From contig JBCCZN010000119.1 of NCBI GenBank assembly GCA_039187375.1, positions 1 to 8,599 of the forward strand: a DNA stretch of 8,599 nt. Direction: 5' to 3'. Position numbers and translations under genes: made by a program. Positions 1 through 7,619 of this stretch are shown here, piece by piece (position 1 is the stretch's first letter; each line of letters starts with the position of its first letter). The notes below the pieces were generated by a model. The model was given only the letters and a program-made list of their open reading frames with translations. It ran no database searches and had not been told where the DNA came from. This DNA comes from CALBPI01 sp039187375. GTDB lineage: Bacteria > Pseudomonadota > Gammaproteobacteria > Steroidobacterales > Woeseiaceae.

Positions 1-4
1 CAGC

Positions 5-1408
5 ATGAAGCACCACATTGCAGGCATCACCCTGGCAGCTGTTCTGGCAGGCTGTGCGCACCGCGACGCGCGACCAGTGCCGCTCGCGCCGGTGCCCGAT
101 AATTGGCAGAACACCGCCTCCGCCGGTGCGCTTGCTGACGCCTGGCTCACGGAGCTCGATGACGATGCGCTCACCAACCTCGTCGCGCAAGCAGTGCGCA
201 ACAACTACGCACTGGCGCAATCGCAAGCGCAAGTGTTGCAAGCGCGGGAAACACTGGTCGCCACTAACGCCAACCTGTGGCCATCTTTGTCGCTGAACTC
301 CAGCGGCTCACGCCGTCGTAATGTGATTAATTTCACCGGCCAGCCGTTGGCCAGTTCCGTCACCGCAGAAAATTTCTCGTTAGGTGCCAGCTTGGCCTGG
401 CAGCTCGACATCTGGGGCGAGCTGCGCGGTGCGGCAAAATCCGCCGCGCTCTCTTATGCTGCGCAGGAAGCGCTGTTCATCGATGCGCGACGCACGTTGG
501 CGGCCAACACCGCACGCGCCTGGTTTAGTGTGCTGGAGGCGCGCGCCGCACTCGATGTCGCCGAACAGCGATTAACCAATGCGCAGGCCAGCTTTGACAT
601 TGTCGAGCGCAGTTACCGACTGGGTCTGGGCGAAGCGCTGGATCTGTACCTGGCGCGCGCCACCTTGTCACAACAGCAAGCGGCGGTTGAGGCTGCGCAT
701 GCGGCGTTACAGAGCAATACCAGCGCGCTGCAATTGCTGGTGGCAGACTACCCCGACGGCCAGTCATCATTATCCGGCAAACTCATGCAAAGCTGGCCGG
801 ACGTGCCCGCTGGCATACCGGCGCAGATCATCCATCGCCGTGCTGATCTGCAAACCGCTTGGCTGCAATTAATGGCGGCGGATGCCGATGTCGCCGTGGC
901 CCACCGTCAACGCTTTCCGTCGTTGACCATCAACGCCAGCATCGATGATGAGGGCAACGCGTTCAATCAGGTGTTTAATGCTGAGCCACTCAGCTGGTCA
1001 ATTGTCGGCAACCTGACACAGCCGCTTTTTCAAGCCGGCCGCTTGCGGGCTAATGAGCGCCGCGCCAAAGCGCGCGTCGCCGAACTCGAGGCCAACTATC
1101 TGCAATTGCTGAATCAGGCCTTTGCCGACGTTGAGCTGGCGCTGAACGAGGGCATCACATTGCAGCGCAGAATTGAGCGTTCGGTAGCGCAACGCGCCGA
1201 CGCCGACGCGGCATTGAACCTGTCATTGCAACAATACGAGCGCGGACTGGTCGACTATACGACAGTGCTGCAATCGCAACAGCAGGCCTTCGACGCGCGC
1301 GCCTCAGTCGTGCAATTGCTGGGCGCCAAAGCCCGCAATCGGGTCACATTGTTTGAGGCACTCGGTGGCAGCTTTGCCGCCGATGAGACCATGGATACAC
1401 AAATATGA
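5..1408 (+). CDS. RND efflux outer-membrane factor lipoprotein (TolC/OprM/NodT type)
   Basis: This 467-residue protein should be the trimeric outer-membrane channel of the efflux pump encoded by the two genes that follow. The N-terminus is a lipoprotein signal peptide with a lipobox Leu-Ala-Gly-Cys at residues 14-17. Ala at +2 after the Cys fits sorting to the outer membrane. Two OEP-type halves are visible. The first carries the family signature around Trp132-Gln-Leu-Asp-Ile-Trp-Gly138. The second carries a Gln-Pro-Leu-Phe-Gln-Ala-Gly-Arg motif at about 339-346, followed by a long Ala/Leu/Gln-rich helical stretch. Length is normal for the family. ATG at 5 is chosen because it starts the signal peptide directly; only four bases precede it, so the ribosome site and promoter are outside the window. 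The outer-membrane factor comes first in this operon, whereas many RND operons put it last. The substrate cannot be told. The family call is firm. Confidence 0.95.
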   Translation: MKHHIAGITLAAVLAGCAHRDARPVPLAPVPDNWQNTASAGALADAWLTELDDDALTNLVAQAVRNNYALAQSQAQVLQARETLVATNANLWPSLSLNSSGSRRRNVINFTGQPLASSVTAENFSLGASLAWQLDIWGELRGAAKSAALSYAAQEALFIDARRTLAANTARAWFSVLEARAALDVAEQRLTNAQASFDIVERSYRLGLGEALDLYLARATLSQQQAAVEAAHAALQSNTSALQLLVADYPDGQSSLSGKLMQSWPDVPAGIPAQIIHRRADLQTAWLQLMAADADVAVAHRQRFPSLTINASIDDEGNAFNQVFNAEPLSWSIVGNLTQPLFQAGRLRANERRAKARVAELEANYLQLLNQAFADVELALNEGITLQRRIERSVAQRADADAALNLSLQQYERGLVDYTTVLQSQQQAFDARASVVQLLGAKARNRVTLFEALGGSFAADETMDTQI

Positions 1409-1418
1409 GTACAACACG

Positions 1419-2642
1419 ATGCAACCCTTTCAGCTGACAGCGGCCAAGGTCGCGTTGCCGGTTGTCATCTTTGCCAGCCTGTACGGTATTGCGAAACTGA
1501 TCGGTGCCAATCCACCAGCCGCCGAAAAGCGCGAGTTTGAAGGCAACAGCGCGTTAATCGTTGAGGCACTGCGACTGGAACCGGTCGATTACACGATTCA
1601 ATTAGAGAGTTATGGCACGGTGCAACCGCGCACACGCACAAACCTGGTTAGCCAGGTTGGTGGTCAGGTGCGCTCGGTACATCCAAGCTTCCGCGATGGT
1701 GGCTTTTTCAATCAGGGAGATGTGCTGATCGAAATCGATCCGCGCGATTATCGCGCAGATGTCGACATCGCACGCGGCACACTGATGGAAGCCCGCCAAA
1801 CACTGCTTGAGGCACAGGCACGCAGCGCTCAAGCCCAAGCCGATTGGGATGCATTAGGTAACGACACACCGGCATCGCCATTGGTGCTGCGTCAGCCGCA
1901 ACTGGACGCCGCAGAGGCACGCGTTGCCTCTGCCGAGGCAAGCCTGCGCAAAGCACAACTGAGTCTTGAGCGCACCCAGGTCACCGCACCGTTCGACGGT
2001 CGCGTGCTGTCGCAGGATGTCGATATCGGTCAGGTTGTCAATGCGATGACAGTGCTTGGCGATATCTATGCAACTGACGATGTCGAGATACGACTGCCGT
2101 TGCGCAATCGTGACTTGCAGTTCATCGATCTGCCCGAAGCCGTCGGTGACCAATCTCAAGCCAGTGTTGCCTTCGAATCGGATCTGCTCGAAGGCCAGCG
2201 CTGGCACGGCAGCGTTGTGCGAACCGAAGCGGCCATCGATACCGCCGCTCGCCAGTTGCATGTGGTTGCCCGCGTCGATGATCCATTCGGACGTGACAAC
2301 AATGCCGGTACGCCGATGAAAATCGGTCAGTACGTGACCGCACAGATTACCGGGCGCAGTCTGCAAGACGTTCTGGTCGTGCCGAACGCCAATATCTATC
2401 AGGGCACATTTGTATTTGTTGTCGACAACGGCGTTCTCGATCGTCGCCGTGTTGATATCGCTTGGCAGAATGCCAGCGAGAGTGTCATCAGCGCCGGCAT
2501 CGAAGCCGGCGAAATGCTGGTGACCACGCAACTCGGTCAGGTCGCAACCGGCACCCGCGTGCAAGTGAGCGGTGCCGCGACGCGCGATCGTCGCGATGCC
2601 AATGCGGCAGCGCCAGCCAGCAACGGTACAACCTCACGATGA
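1419..2642 (+). CDS. RND efflux periplasmic adaptor (membrane-fusion protein, HlyD/AcrA type)
   Basis: This is the periplasmic adaptor that links the inner-membrane pump to the outer-membrane channel, 407 residues from the chosen start. Residues about 8-28 form one hydrophobic segment that works as a signal anchor; there is no lipobox. The split lipoyl domain is clear. Its first half runs about residues 79-107 (Gln-Val-Gly-Gly-Gln-Val, then Gly-Asp-Val-Leu-Ile). Its second half runs about 186-207 (Thr-Ala-Pro-Phe-Asp-Gly-Arg-Val, then Gly-Gln-Val-Val). Between them lies an Ala/Glu/Gln-rich coiled-coil hairpin at about 112-185, and beta-barrel and membrane-proximal domains follow. The frame is open back to ATG codons at 1353 and 1383, inside the previous gene. 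ATG 1419 is preferred because it puts the hydrophobic anchor near the N-terminus and lies 10 nt after the upstream stop. Only a weak GAG at 1407-1409 serves as ribosome site, so reinitiation from the upstream gene is likely. The Ala/Asn/Arg-rich tail is probably disordered. Confidence 0.93.
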   Translation: MQPFQLTAAKVALPVVIFASLYGIAKLIGANPPAAEKREFEGNSALIVEALRLEPVDYTIQLESYGTVQPRTRTNLVSQVGGQVRSVHPSFRDGGFFNQGDVLIEIDPRDYRADVDIARGTLMEARQTLLEAQARSAQAQADWDALGNDTPASPLVLRQPQLDAAEARVASAEASLRKAQLSLERTQVTAPFDGRVLSQDVDIGQVVNAMTVLGDIYATDDVEIRLPLRNRDLQFIDLPEAVGDQSQASVAFESDLLEGQRWHGSVVRTEAAIDTAARQLHVVARVDDPFGRDNNAGTPMKIGQYVTAQITGRSLQDVLVVPNANIYQGTFVFVVDNGVLDRRRVDIAWQNASESVISAGIEAGEMLVTTQLGQVATGTRVQVSGAATRDRRDANAAAPASNGTTSR

Positions 2643-5600
2643 TCGCCTGGTTCGCGCGCAACTCGGTTGCAGCCAACCTGCTGATGTTCACGATACTGGC
2701 AGGCGGCTACATCGCCGTCACTGAGTACGTGACATTTGAAGTGTTCCCGCCCTCTGATCCGCAAGTGATCACCGTGCAGGTACCCCTGCGTGGCGCAACG
2801 CCTGAAGATGTCGAGCTTGGGATCGCCGTGCGCATCGAAGAGGCGCTGCAGGATCTTGAGGGTATCGAACAACTGACCTCGCGCTCTGTCGAGGGCAGCA
2901 CGGCGGTGGCCGTGGAGGTTGAAAAAGGCTACGACCCGCGCGAGCTTCTCGCCGACGTCAAGAGTCGAGTCGACGCGGTCAACGGCTTACCAGCCGATGC
3001 CGAGCGCCCGATCATCGCGCTGCAGACGCGTTCGTTCGCGGTCATCAATGTGGTGGTAGCAGGCGATGTCGATGAAGACGAACTGCGCGCCACGGCCGAA
3101 CAGGTGCGTGACGATTTGCTGCGCCTCGATGGTGTGACGCAGGTGCAATTAGACTCGGTACGTCAGTATGAAATCGCGATAGAAGTCTCACAAGATCGTT
3201 TGCGAGATGCGGAGCTGACACTGGCGGACGTGGCCAATGCCATCAGCAACAGCTCACTGGATTTATCTGCCGGCAACGTGCGAACCGATGGCGGTGATGT
3301 GCTGATTCGCTCCAAGGGCCAGGCCTATCGTCAGACCGATTTTGAAGACATCGTCGTCAAGACCAATGCCGATGGCAGCATTATCCGTGTCGCCGATATC
3401 GCGCGTGTCGATGATGGCTTCGAAGAAGACGCGGTCAAGGTGCGCTTCAATGGCACCGCCGCGGCATTTATCGATGTTTCACGCGTTGGGAATCAAAGCG
3501 CGCTCGAGGTGGCGGCGACGGTGCGCGAGTACGTTGATCGCAAGCAGGCGACACTGCCGGTCGGTATGTCGATCTCCTATTGGGATGACGACTCGGTGGT
3601 GTTGAAAAACCGCTTGGGCATTTTGATCTCCAGTGCCATTCAGGGCGGCTTACTGGTCATCTTGTTGCTGACGCTCTTTCTGCGCCCTGCGATCGCGTTC
3701 TGGGTATTCCTCGGTATTCCGATCAGCTTTTTTGGATCGTTCGTTGTCATGGTCGCGCTGGACATCAGCATGAACCTGATGAGCCTGTTCGCGTTTATTC
3801 TGGTGTTAGGACTGGTCGTTGATGACGCGATCGTCACCGGTGAGAATGTCTATACCCACCTGCGCGACGGAGATGACGGATTGCAGGCCGCCATCAACGG
3901 CACCAAAGAGGTCGCCGGTCCGGTCACGTTCGGTATCTTGACGACCATGGTCGCGTTCACGCCGTTGCTGTTTCTTGAGGGCCGGCGTGGCGATTGGTTC
4001 TCGGTCATCGCACAGGTCGTCATACCGGTCTTTGTATTCTCGCTGGTCGAGTCCAAACTGATCCTGCCGGCGCACCTGAAGCACATCAAAATTCGTGGTG
4101 TGAGCCAGTCTGGCAATGCCTTCCAGCGTTGGCAGAAGGGCTTTGCCGATGGTTTTGAGAATCTGATCGTGCGCTGGTACAAACCGACTCTGGAGCTCGC
4201 TATTCAATATCGCTACGCGACGCTGTCGGCATTTATTGGCGTATTGCTGATCATGGTTACCATCGTCACTAGCGGTCGAACTCCATTCGTATTTTTTCCG
4301 AGTATCCCTCGCGAGACGGTCACTGCCGATCTCGCCATGCCGGTAGGCACGCCGTTTGCTCTGACCGATCAGCATATTCAGCGAATGCAGCGAATCGCCG
4401 ACGACCTGCGGCAGGAATACAACGACGCGTACGACGAACCTGCAGTCTTAAATATGCTCGCCTCCACCGGCACATCCGGACGCGACAATGGCTCTCACTT
4501 AGGGCGAGTGGAGCTGGAACTCTCTCCAGCTGAAGAGCGCATCGGCAAGGTCACCGCCAATCAGTTCACCAATGAATGGCGCAAACGGGTCGGTGAGATC
4601 GCCGGCGCCGAGACGTTAAGTTTTCGCGCGACATGGGGTGGCAACAACACGCCAATCGATGTGCAATTCTCGGGCGCGGATCTGGATCAGCTGCGCCTGG
4701 TCGGCGACGAGGTCAAAGCGGTGCTGGCCAACTACGCCAGCGTCTATGACATTGCCGACAGTTTGTCCGATGGCAAGGAAGAGATGCGTATTGATCTGAC
4801 CGCACAGGGACACGTGTTGGGCCTGACGCGCGCCGACGTCATCGGTCAGGTGGCGCAAGCGTTCAACGGCTTTGAAGCACAGCGTATACAACGCGGTCGC
4901 GACGATATTCGTGTGTTGGTGCGCCTGTCGCGCAATGAGCGCAATACGCTAGACACCTTGTCCGAATTATTGATCGACGCACCCGACGGGCGTCGCGTGC
5001 CATTGGCCAGTGTCGCCATCCTCACACCGGGTAAAGGACCGTCGCAAATCACCCGTATCGACGGCTACCGCACCTTGAACGTTACCGCAGAGGTCGACAA
5101 GGACACGGCCAACATGACGCTAATCGAAGCGGACCTGACCGCCTTTATCGACAGTATCCTGCCGCGCTACCCGGGCATCGACTACTCGCTCGAAGGTGAA
5201 GCACGCGAGCAGCGTGAGACCTTCGGCAGCCTGAGCATTACGATACCGATAATCCTGTTTACGATTTTCTGCCTGTTGGCGCTGCCGCTGCGCTCCTATC
5301 TACAACCGTTCCTGGTCATGTCAGTGATTCCATTTGGCATCATCGGTGCGATCATCGGCCACTGGATCATGGATTACTCGGTGTCGATTCTGAGCGTATT
5401 TGGATTGATGGCGTTAATCGGTGTCGTTGTCAACGACTCACTGGTGCTGGTCGATTACATCAATCGCCGACACCGCAGTGGCGTCGCGCTCTACGATGCG
5501 ATCCGCGAAGCCGGCGTGGCACGCTTCCGTCCGGTGATGCTGACCTCGCTGACGACATTCCTGGGGCTGATGCCGCTATTGAGTGTCAAGGCAACGACTG

Positions 5601-5800
5601 CCCAGTTCCTGATTCCGATGGGCATATCGGTTGCCTACGGCATTTTGTTTGCGACATTCATTACGCTGCTGTTGATTCCCGTGAATGTGATGATCGCTGA
5701 AGACGTGCGTCAACTGTGGCACGCGTACTGGCGTTGGGGCACTGAACAATCAGATTCTCAGGCAGCGGCCCTGGGCGAACGCTCCACCTCGGCCACATGA
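2639..5800 (+). CDS. RND efflux pump, inner-membrane permease (AcrB/HAE-like superfamily)
   Basis: This is the proton-driven inner-membrane pump of the tripartite system, 1053 residues, which is normal for the family. The topology is the duplicated RND plan: TM1 at about 10-30, a large periplasmic loop, a membrane block, a second large loop and a C-terminal membrane block. TM4 carries the proton-relay pair Asp395-Asp396 in the motif Gly-Leu-Val-Val-Asp-Asp-Ala. TM10 carries Asn932-Asp933 where AcrB has Lys940-Asn941. Arg962 and Thr969 match AcrB Arg971 and Thr978. The acidic pair in TM4 favours a drug or amphiphile pump over a heavy-metal one, but the substrate is not determined. The start is ATG 2639, because it overlaps the adaptor stop (ATGA, 2639-2642) and begins the typical N-terminus Met-Ile-Ala-Trp-Phe-Ala-Arg-Asn. 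The frame is open upstream to 2462, but that extension lies over the adaptor gene and does not look like protein. The last 43 nt overlap the convergent hydrolase gene. Confidence 0.96.
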   Translation: MIAWFARNSVAANLLMFTILAGGYIAVTEYVTFEVFPPSDPQVITVQVPLRGATPEDVELGIAVRIEEALQDLEGIEQLTSRSVEGSTAVAVEVEKGYDPRELLADVKSRVDAVNGLPADAERPIIALQTRSFAVINVVVAGDVDEDELRATAEQVRDDLLRLDGVTQVQLDSVRQYEIAIEVSQDRLRDAELTLADVANAISNSSLDLSAGNVRTDGGDVLIRSKGQAYRQTDFEDIVVKTNADGSIIRVADIARVDDGFEEDAVKVRFNGTAAAFIDVSRVGNQSALEVAATVREYVDRKQATLPVGMSISYWDDDSVVLKNRLGILISSAIQGGLLVILLLTLFLRPAIAFWVFLGIPISFFGSFVVMVALDISMNLMSLFAFILVLGLVVDDAIVTGENVYTHLRDGDDGLQAAINGTKEVAGPVTFGILTTMVAFTPLLFLEGRRGDWFSVIAQVVIPVFVFSLVESKLILPAHLKHIKIRGVSQSGNAFQRWQKGFADGFENLIVRWYKPTLELAIQYRYATLSAFIGVLLIMVTIVTSGRTPFVFFPSIPRETVTADLAMPVGTPFALTDQHIQRMQRIADDLRQEYNDAYDEPAVLNMLASTGTSGRDNGSHLGRVELELSPAEERIGKVTANQFTNEWRKRVGEIAGAETLSFRATWGGNNTPIDVQFSGADLDQLRLVGDEVKAVLANYASVYDIADSLSDGKEEMRIDLTAQGHVLGLTRADVIGQVAQAFNGFEAQRIQRGRDDIRVLVRLSRNERNTLDTLSELLIDAPDGRRVPLASVAILTPGKGPSQITRIDGYRTLNVTAEVDKDTANMTLIEADLTAFIDSILPRYPGIDYSLEGEAREQRETFGSLSITIPIILFTIFCLLALPLRSYLQPFLVMSVIPFGIIGAIIGHWIMDYSVSILSVFGLMALIGVVVNDSLVLVDYINRRHRSGVALYDAIREAGVARFRPVMLTSLTTFLGLMPLLSVKATTAQFLIPMGISVAYGILFATFITLLLIPVNVMIAEDVRQLWHAYWRWGTEQSDSQAAALGERSTSAT

Positions 5801-6666
5801 TCGAGCAAAAGGCCAGTTAATCGGTCGATCAAGCCCGGCGCAAGAGCGTGACCCATTCCCTCGATGATCTCCAGTTTTGCATTGGGAATCGCATCGGCGG
5901 TGTCGACACCACCTGCTGGCGGTACCAGCGGATCTTCTGATCCGTGAATCACCAGCGTGGGCACATCGAGCTTACGCAACGCCTTGACCCGACTTTTTGC
6001 TGTGCCGATCGCCAGCATCTGTCGAATCACGCCGCCACGACTGACACCGCGCGCGTACATGTCGCGCAAGCGTTTTTCGACGAGGTCATAGTCAACACCA
6101 AAGCCCTTGCTGGAGATCAACCGCCACAGTTTCATGCTGTGGGCAATACGCGCATCATTGTCGGCCGTCGAGGGTCGCGACAGCATGAGGCGAGTAATTT
6201 CAGAACTCGGCTTGGGCAGTCGACGATTGCCGGTGGTCGACATAATCGAGGTCAGACTGCGAACGCGCGCCGGGAAGCGAATGGCCAACGTCTGCGCAAT
6301 CATGCCGCCCATCGATACGCCTGCGACATGCGCCGAGGCCAAACCCAGGCTCGCCATCAGTCCGTTCACATCAGCTGCCATGTCGGCCAGAGAATACGCA
6401 CGCGCGACAGGCAGACCGACACGATCCTTGACCACCTGCCAGGCAAGATTAGGAATACCAAATTGGTGGAATGTCTCGGATTTGCCGATGTCCCGGTTGT
6501 CCATGACCAGTACCGGATGCCCAGCGTCGGTGAGACGATCGATAAAGGCCGGCGGCCAGGCATTCAATGGCATGCTCAATCCCTGCAACAAAACGATCGG
6601 CGCCTCCTGGCCGTCGCCGTATTGTTCATAGGCAATAGTAATGCCATTTGCTCTGGTCTCAGGCAC
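5758..6666 (-). CDS. alpha/beta-fold hydrolase (RdmC/aclacinomycin-methylesterase-like)
   Basis: This is a soluble, probably cytoplasmic alpha/beta hydrolase of 302 residues with no signal peptide. The nucleophile elbow is Gly-Val-Ser118-Met-Gly-Gly. The likely acid is Asp245 (His-Gly-Ser-Glu-Asp-Pro-Leu-Val-Pro) and the likely base is His273 (Gly-Met-Gly-His-Ala). Asp56-Asn-Arg-Asp-Ile-Gly and the adjacent Ala-Trp-Pro at 36-38 are typical of the family that includes the RdmC methylesterase and many uncharacterised esterases. At the oxyanion loop the usual His-Gly is Gln28-Gly29. The start is a GTG at 6666-6664, supported by an AAGGGG ribosome site 5 nt upstream; no ATG upstream in frame is better. 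The substrate is unknown. It is convergent with the efflux operon, so it is not part of that transcript. It is divergent from the barrel gene and may share its promoter region. The 3' end overlaps the pump gene by 43 nt. Confidence 0.9.
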   Translation of the reverse strand: MPETRANGITIAYEQYGDGQEAPIVLLQGLSMPLNAWPPAFIDRLTDAGHPVLVMDNRDIGKSETFHQFGIPNLAWQVVKDRVGLPVARAYSLADMAADVNGLMASLGLASAHVAGVSMGGMIAQTLAIRFPARVRSLTSIMSTTGNRRLPKPSSEITRLMLSRPSTADNDARIAHSMKLWRLISSKGFGVDYDLVEKRLRDMYARGVSRGGVIRQMLAIGTAKSRVKALRKLDVPTLVIHGSEDPLVPPAGGVDTADAIPNAKLEIIEGMGHALAPGLIDRLTGLLLDHVAEVERSPRAAA

Positions 6667-6746
6667 CTTAACCCCTTCTTCTCAAGCCACCTCGCCAGCT
6701 AGAATAGCGTGAAGCCACACGCGCGTCTGCAGGAATACCGGTCACG
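6667..6746. promoter_or_regulatory. Divergent intergenic region with a two-way -10-like element
   Basis: This 80-bp gap separates the hydrolase (leftward) from the barrel gene (rightward) and must hold both promoters. TAGAAT at 6700-6705 resembles a -10 box for the rightward gene. The same bases read on the minus strand give TATTCT (6706-6701), a -10-like box for the leftward gene. Convincing -35 boxes are missing: the best rightward candidate is TTCTCA at 6679-6684, with a short 15-bp spacer. An inverted repeat, GCGTG at 6707-6711 and CACGC at 6718-6722, sits beside the -10 element and could be an operator. ACGCGCGT at 6719-6726 is a perfect palindrome. AGGAA at 6731-6735 is a possible ribosome site for the ATG at 6747, with a rather long 11-nt spacer. 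All assignments here are by eye and weak, apart from the layout itself. Confidence 0.3.
6672..6677 (-). promoter_or_regulatory. Ribosome binding site for the GTG-started hydrolase
   Basis: On the minus strand this reads AAGGGG, within AGAAGGGG, 5 nt before the GTG start at 6666. It is the best Shine-Dalgarno match near this end of the gene and is the reason the GTG start is accepted. Confidence 0.65.
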
Positions 6747-7619
6747 ATGCAACGTAATCCCAAATTTTGTCTAATTGCACTGATCATCGCCGCATTTGGC
6801 GTATCCGTGGCTCGAGCACAAAGCGGCTACGCACTGGGCATTGGCGTCTCCGGAGACGATGCCGGCAGCGCCGCACTGAGCGTATTTGGCGATTACAGTT
6901 TCACTGACGCAACGTCGATCTCTGCCAGTTACAGCGCGACGAATGCCGATGGCGATCCAGACGATTTGACTACGCGTGTCTGGACACTCGGCGTACGGCA
7001 TGACTTTGGCCCTTTGGGTATTGACCTGCGCGGCGGGCAATCAGGTGATCCGGATGATTTTGATTCAACCGATCTGCGCATCGCGTTGTTCCGGCAGACC
7101 GATCACTGGACGCTCAATGCACACGGGTCACGACGCGATATCGACTTGGTTTTTCAGGGCGTCAATCCACGATTGCCACTCACCCGTAAAGCGTCTCTGC
7201 AAGGCGATGGTCTCGGTGCACGCATCGCCTTTCGTACAGACAGTGGCTGGCGCCTGTACGCCGGCGCGGAGGTGTTTGACTACGATCGTGACCTGGATCT
7301 GCTGGCCAACGCGGCCATCATTCGGCGCCTGTCGCCGACCACGTTGTCATTAAGCGGGTCGCTCCTCGATCAGCGTTGGTCAATCGGCATCGAGGCCCCA
7401 TTGGCAAAACAACGCGCACTGTCATTCGATGTGTACCGCGATACTCAGGTGGCGAATCTCGGCGTGGTCGATAGCGCAGCGATCAGTTGGCTCACGCCGC
7501 TCGCGGATCGCGGTGATCTTGATGTATCGCTGGGTATCAGCCAGTCCGACAGTTTGGGGGACGATCAGACAGCGGTTTTTTTGAGCGTGTTGTTCCTGTT
7601 TTACGGCGGCTTCGATTAG
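6747..7619 (+). CDS. Exported protein of unknown function, probable outer-membrane beta-barrel
   Basis: This 290-residue protein is not recognised as a named family. Residues 1-24 are a clear Sec signal peptide: basic start, hydrophobic core, and cleavage after Ala-Arg-Ala24. The mature part is rich in short stretches of alternating polar and hydrophobic residues broken by Asp/Gly-rich turns, such as Gly-Asp-Pro-Asp-Asp. It contains no long hydrophobic helix. This is the look of a transmembrane beta-barrel of roughly 10-14 strands, by eye. The C-terminus is Phe-Leu-Phe-Tyr-Gly-Gly-Phe-Asp, so an aromatic residue is next to last rather than last as in the classical barrel-assembly signal. The rightward ATG at 6747 follows the divergent promoter region. 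The gene stands alone in its orientation, and its stop overlaps that of the convergent DUF3106-like gene by 4 nt. A run of seven T at 7576-7582 lies near the 3' end. An adhesin, a porin or a simple structural barrel all remain possible. Confidence 0.8.
   Translation: MQRNPKFCLIALIIAAFGVSVARAQSGYALGIGVSGDDAGSAALSVFGDYSFTDATSISASYSATNADGDPDDLTTRVWTLGVRHDFGPLGIDLRGGQSGDPDDFDSTDLRIALFRQTDHWTLNAHGSRRDIDLVFQGVNPRLPLTRKASLQGDGLGARIAFRTDSGWRLYAGAEVFDYDRDLDLLANAAIIRRLSPTTLSLSGSLLDQRWSIGIEAPLAKQRALSFDVYRDTQVANLGVVDSAAISWLTPLADRGDLDVSLGISQSDSLGDDQTAVFLSVLFLFYGGFD

Noticed and set aside
1353..1418. Upstream extension of the adaptor frame
   Set aside because: It overlaps the end of the outer-membrane-factor gene and would place charged and aromatic residues ahead of the signal anchor; the start at 1419 fits better.
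1854..2564. 236-codon minus-strand open frame opposite the adaptor gene
   Set aside because: It lies fully antisense to a confidently assigned adaptor protein, is Asp/His/Arg-rich with no domain or signal, and is explained by the codon bias of the sense gene.
2462..2638. Upstream extension of the pump frame
   Set aside because: The translated stretch is Arg/Cys/Ser-rich and overlaps the adaptor gene. The ATGA junction at 2639 gives the canonical RND N-terminus.
3806..4375. 189-codon minus-strand open frame opposite the pump gene
   Set aside because: It is antisense to the conserved TM4 region of the pump, has highly charged low-quality composition and no ribosome site.
5798..5831. Inverted repeat TGATCGA (5798-5804) and TCGATCA (5825-5831) just after the pump stop, as a terminator
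   Set aside because: The loop is 20 nt, the stem is AT/GC mixed and only 7 bp, no T-run follows, and it lies inside the hydrolase coding sequence.
5944..6702. 252-codon plus-strand open frame opposite the hydrolase
   Set aside because: It covers the catalytic Ser and His region of the hydrolase in antisense. Its protein is rich in His, Arg and Gln without any recognisable motif.
7560..7582. T-run at 7576-7582 as an intrinsic terminator
   Set aside because: No GC-rich hairpin precedes the run, and it lies inside the coding sequence before the stop.
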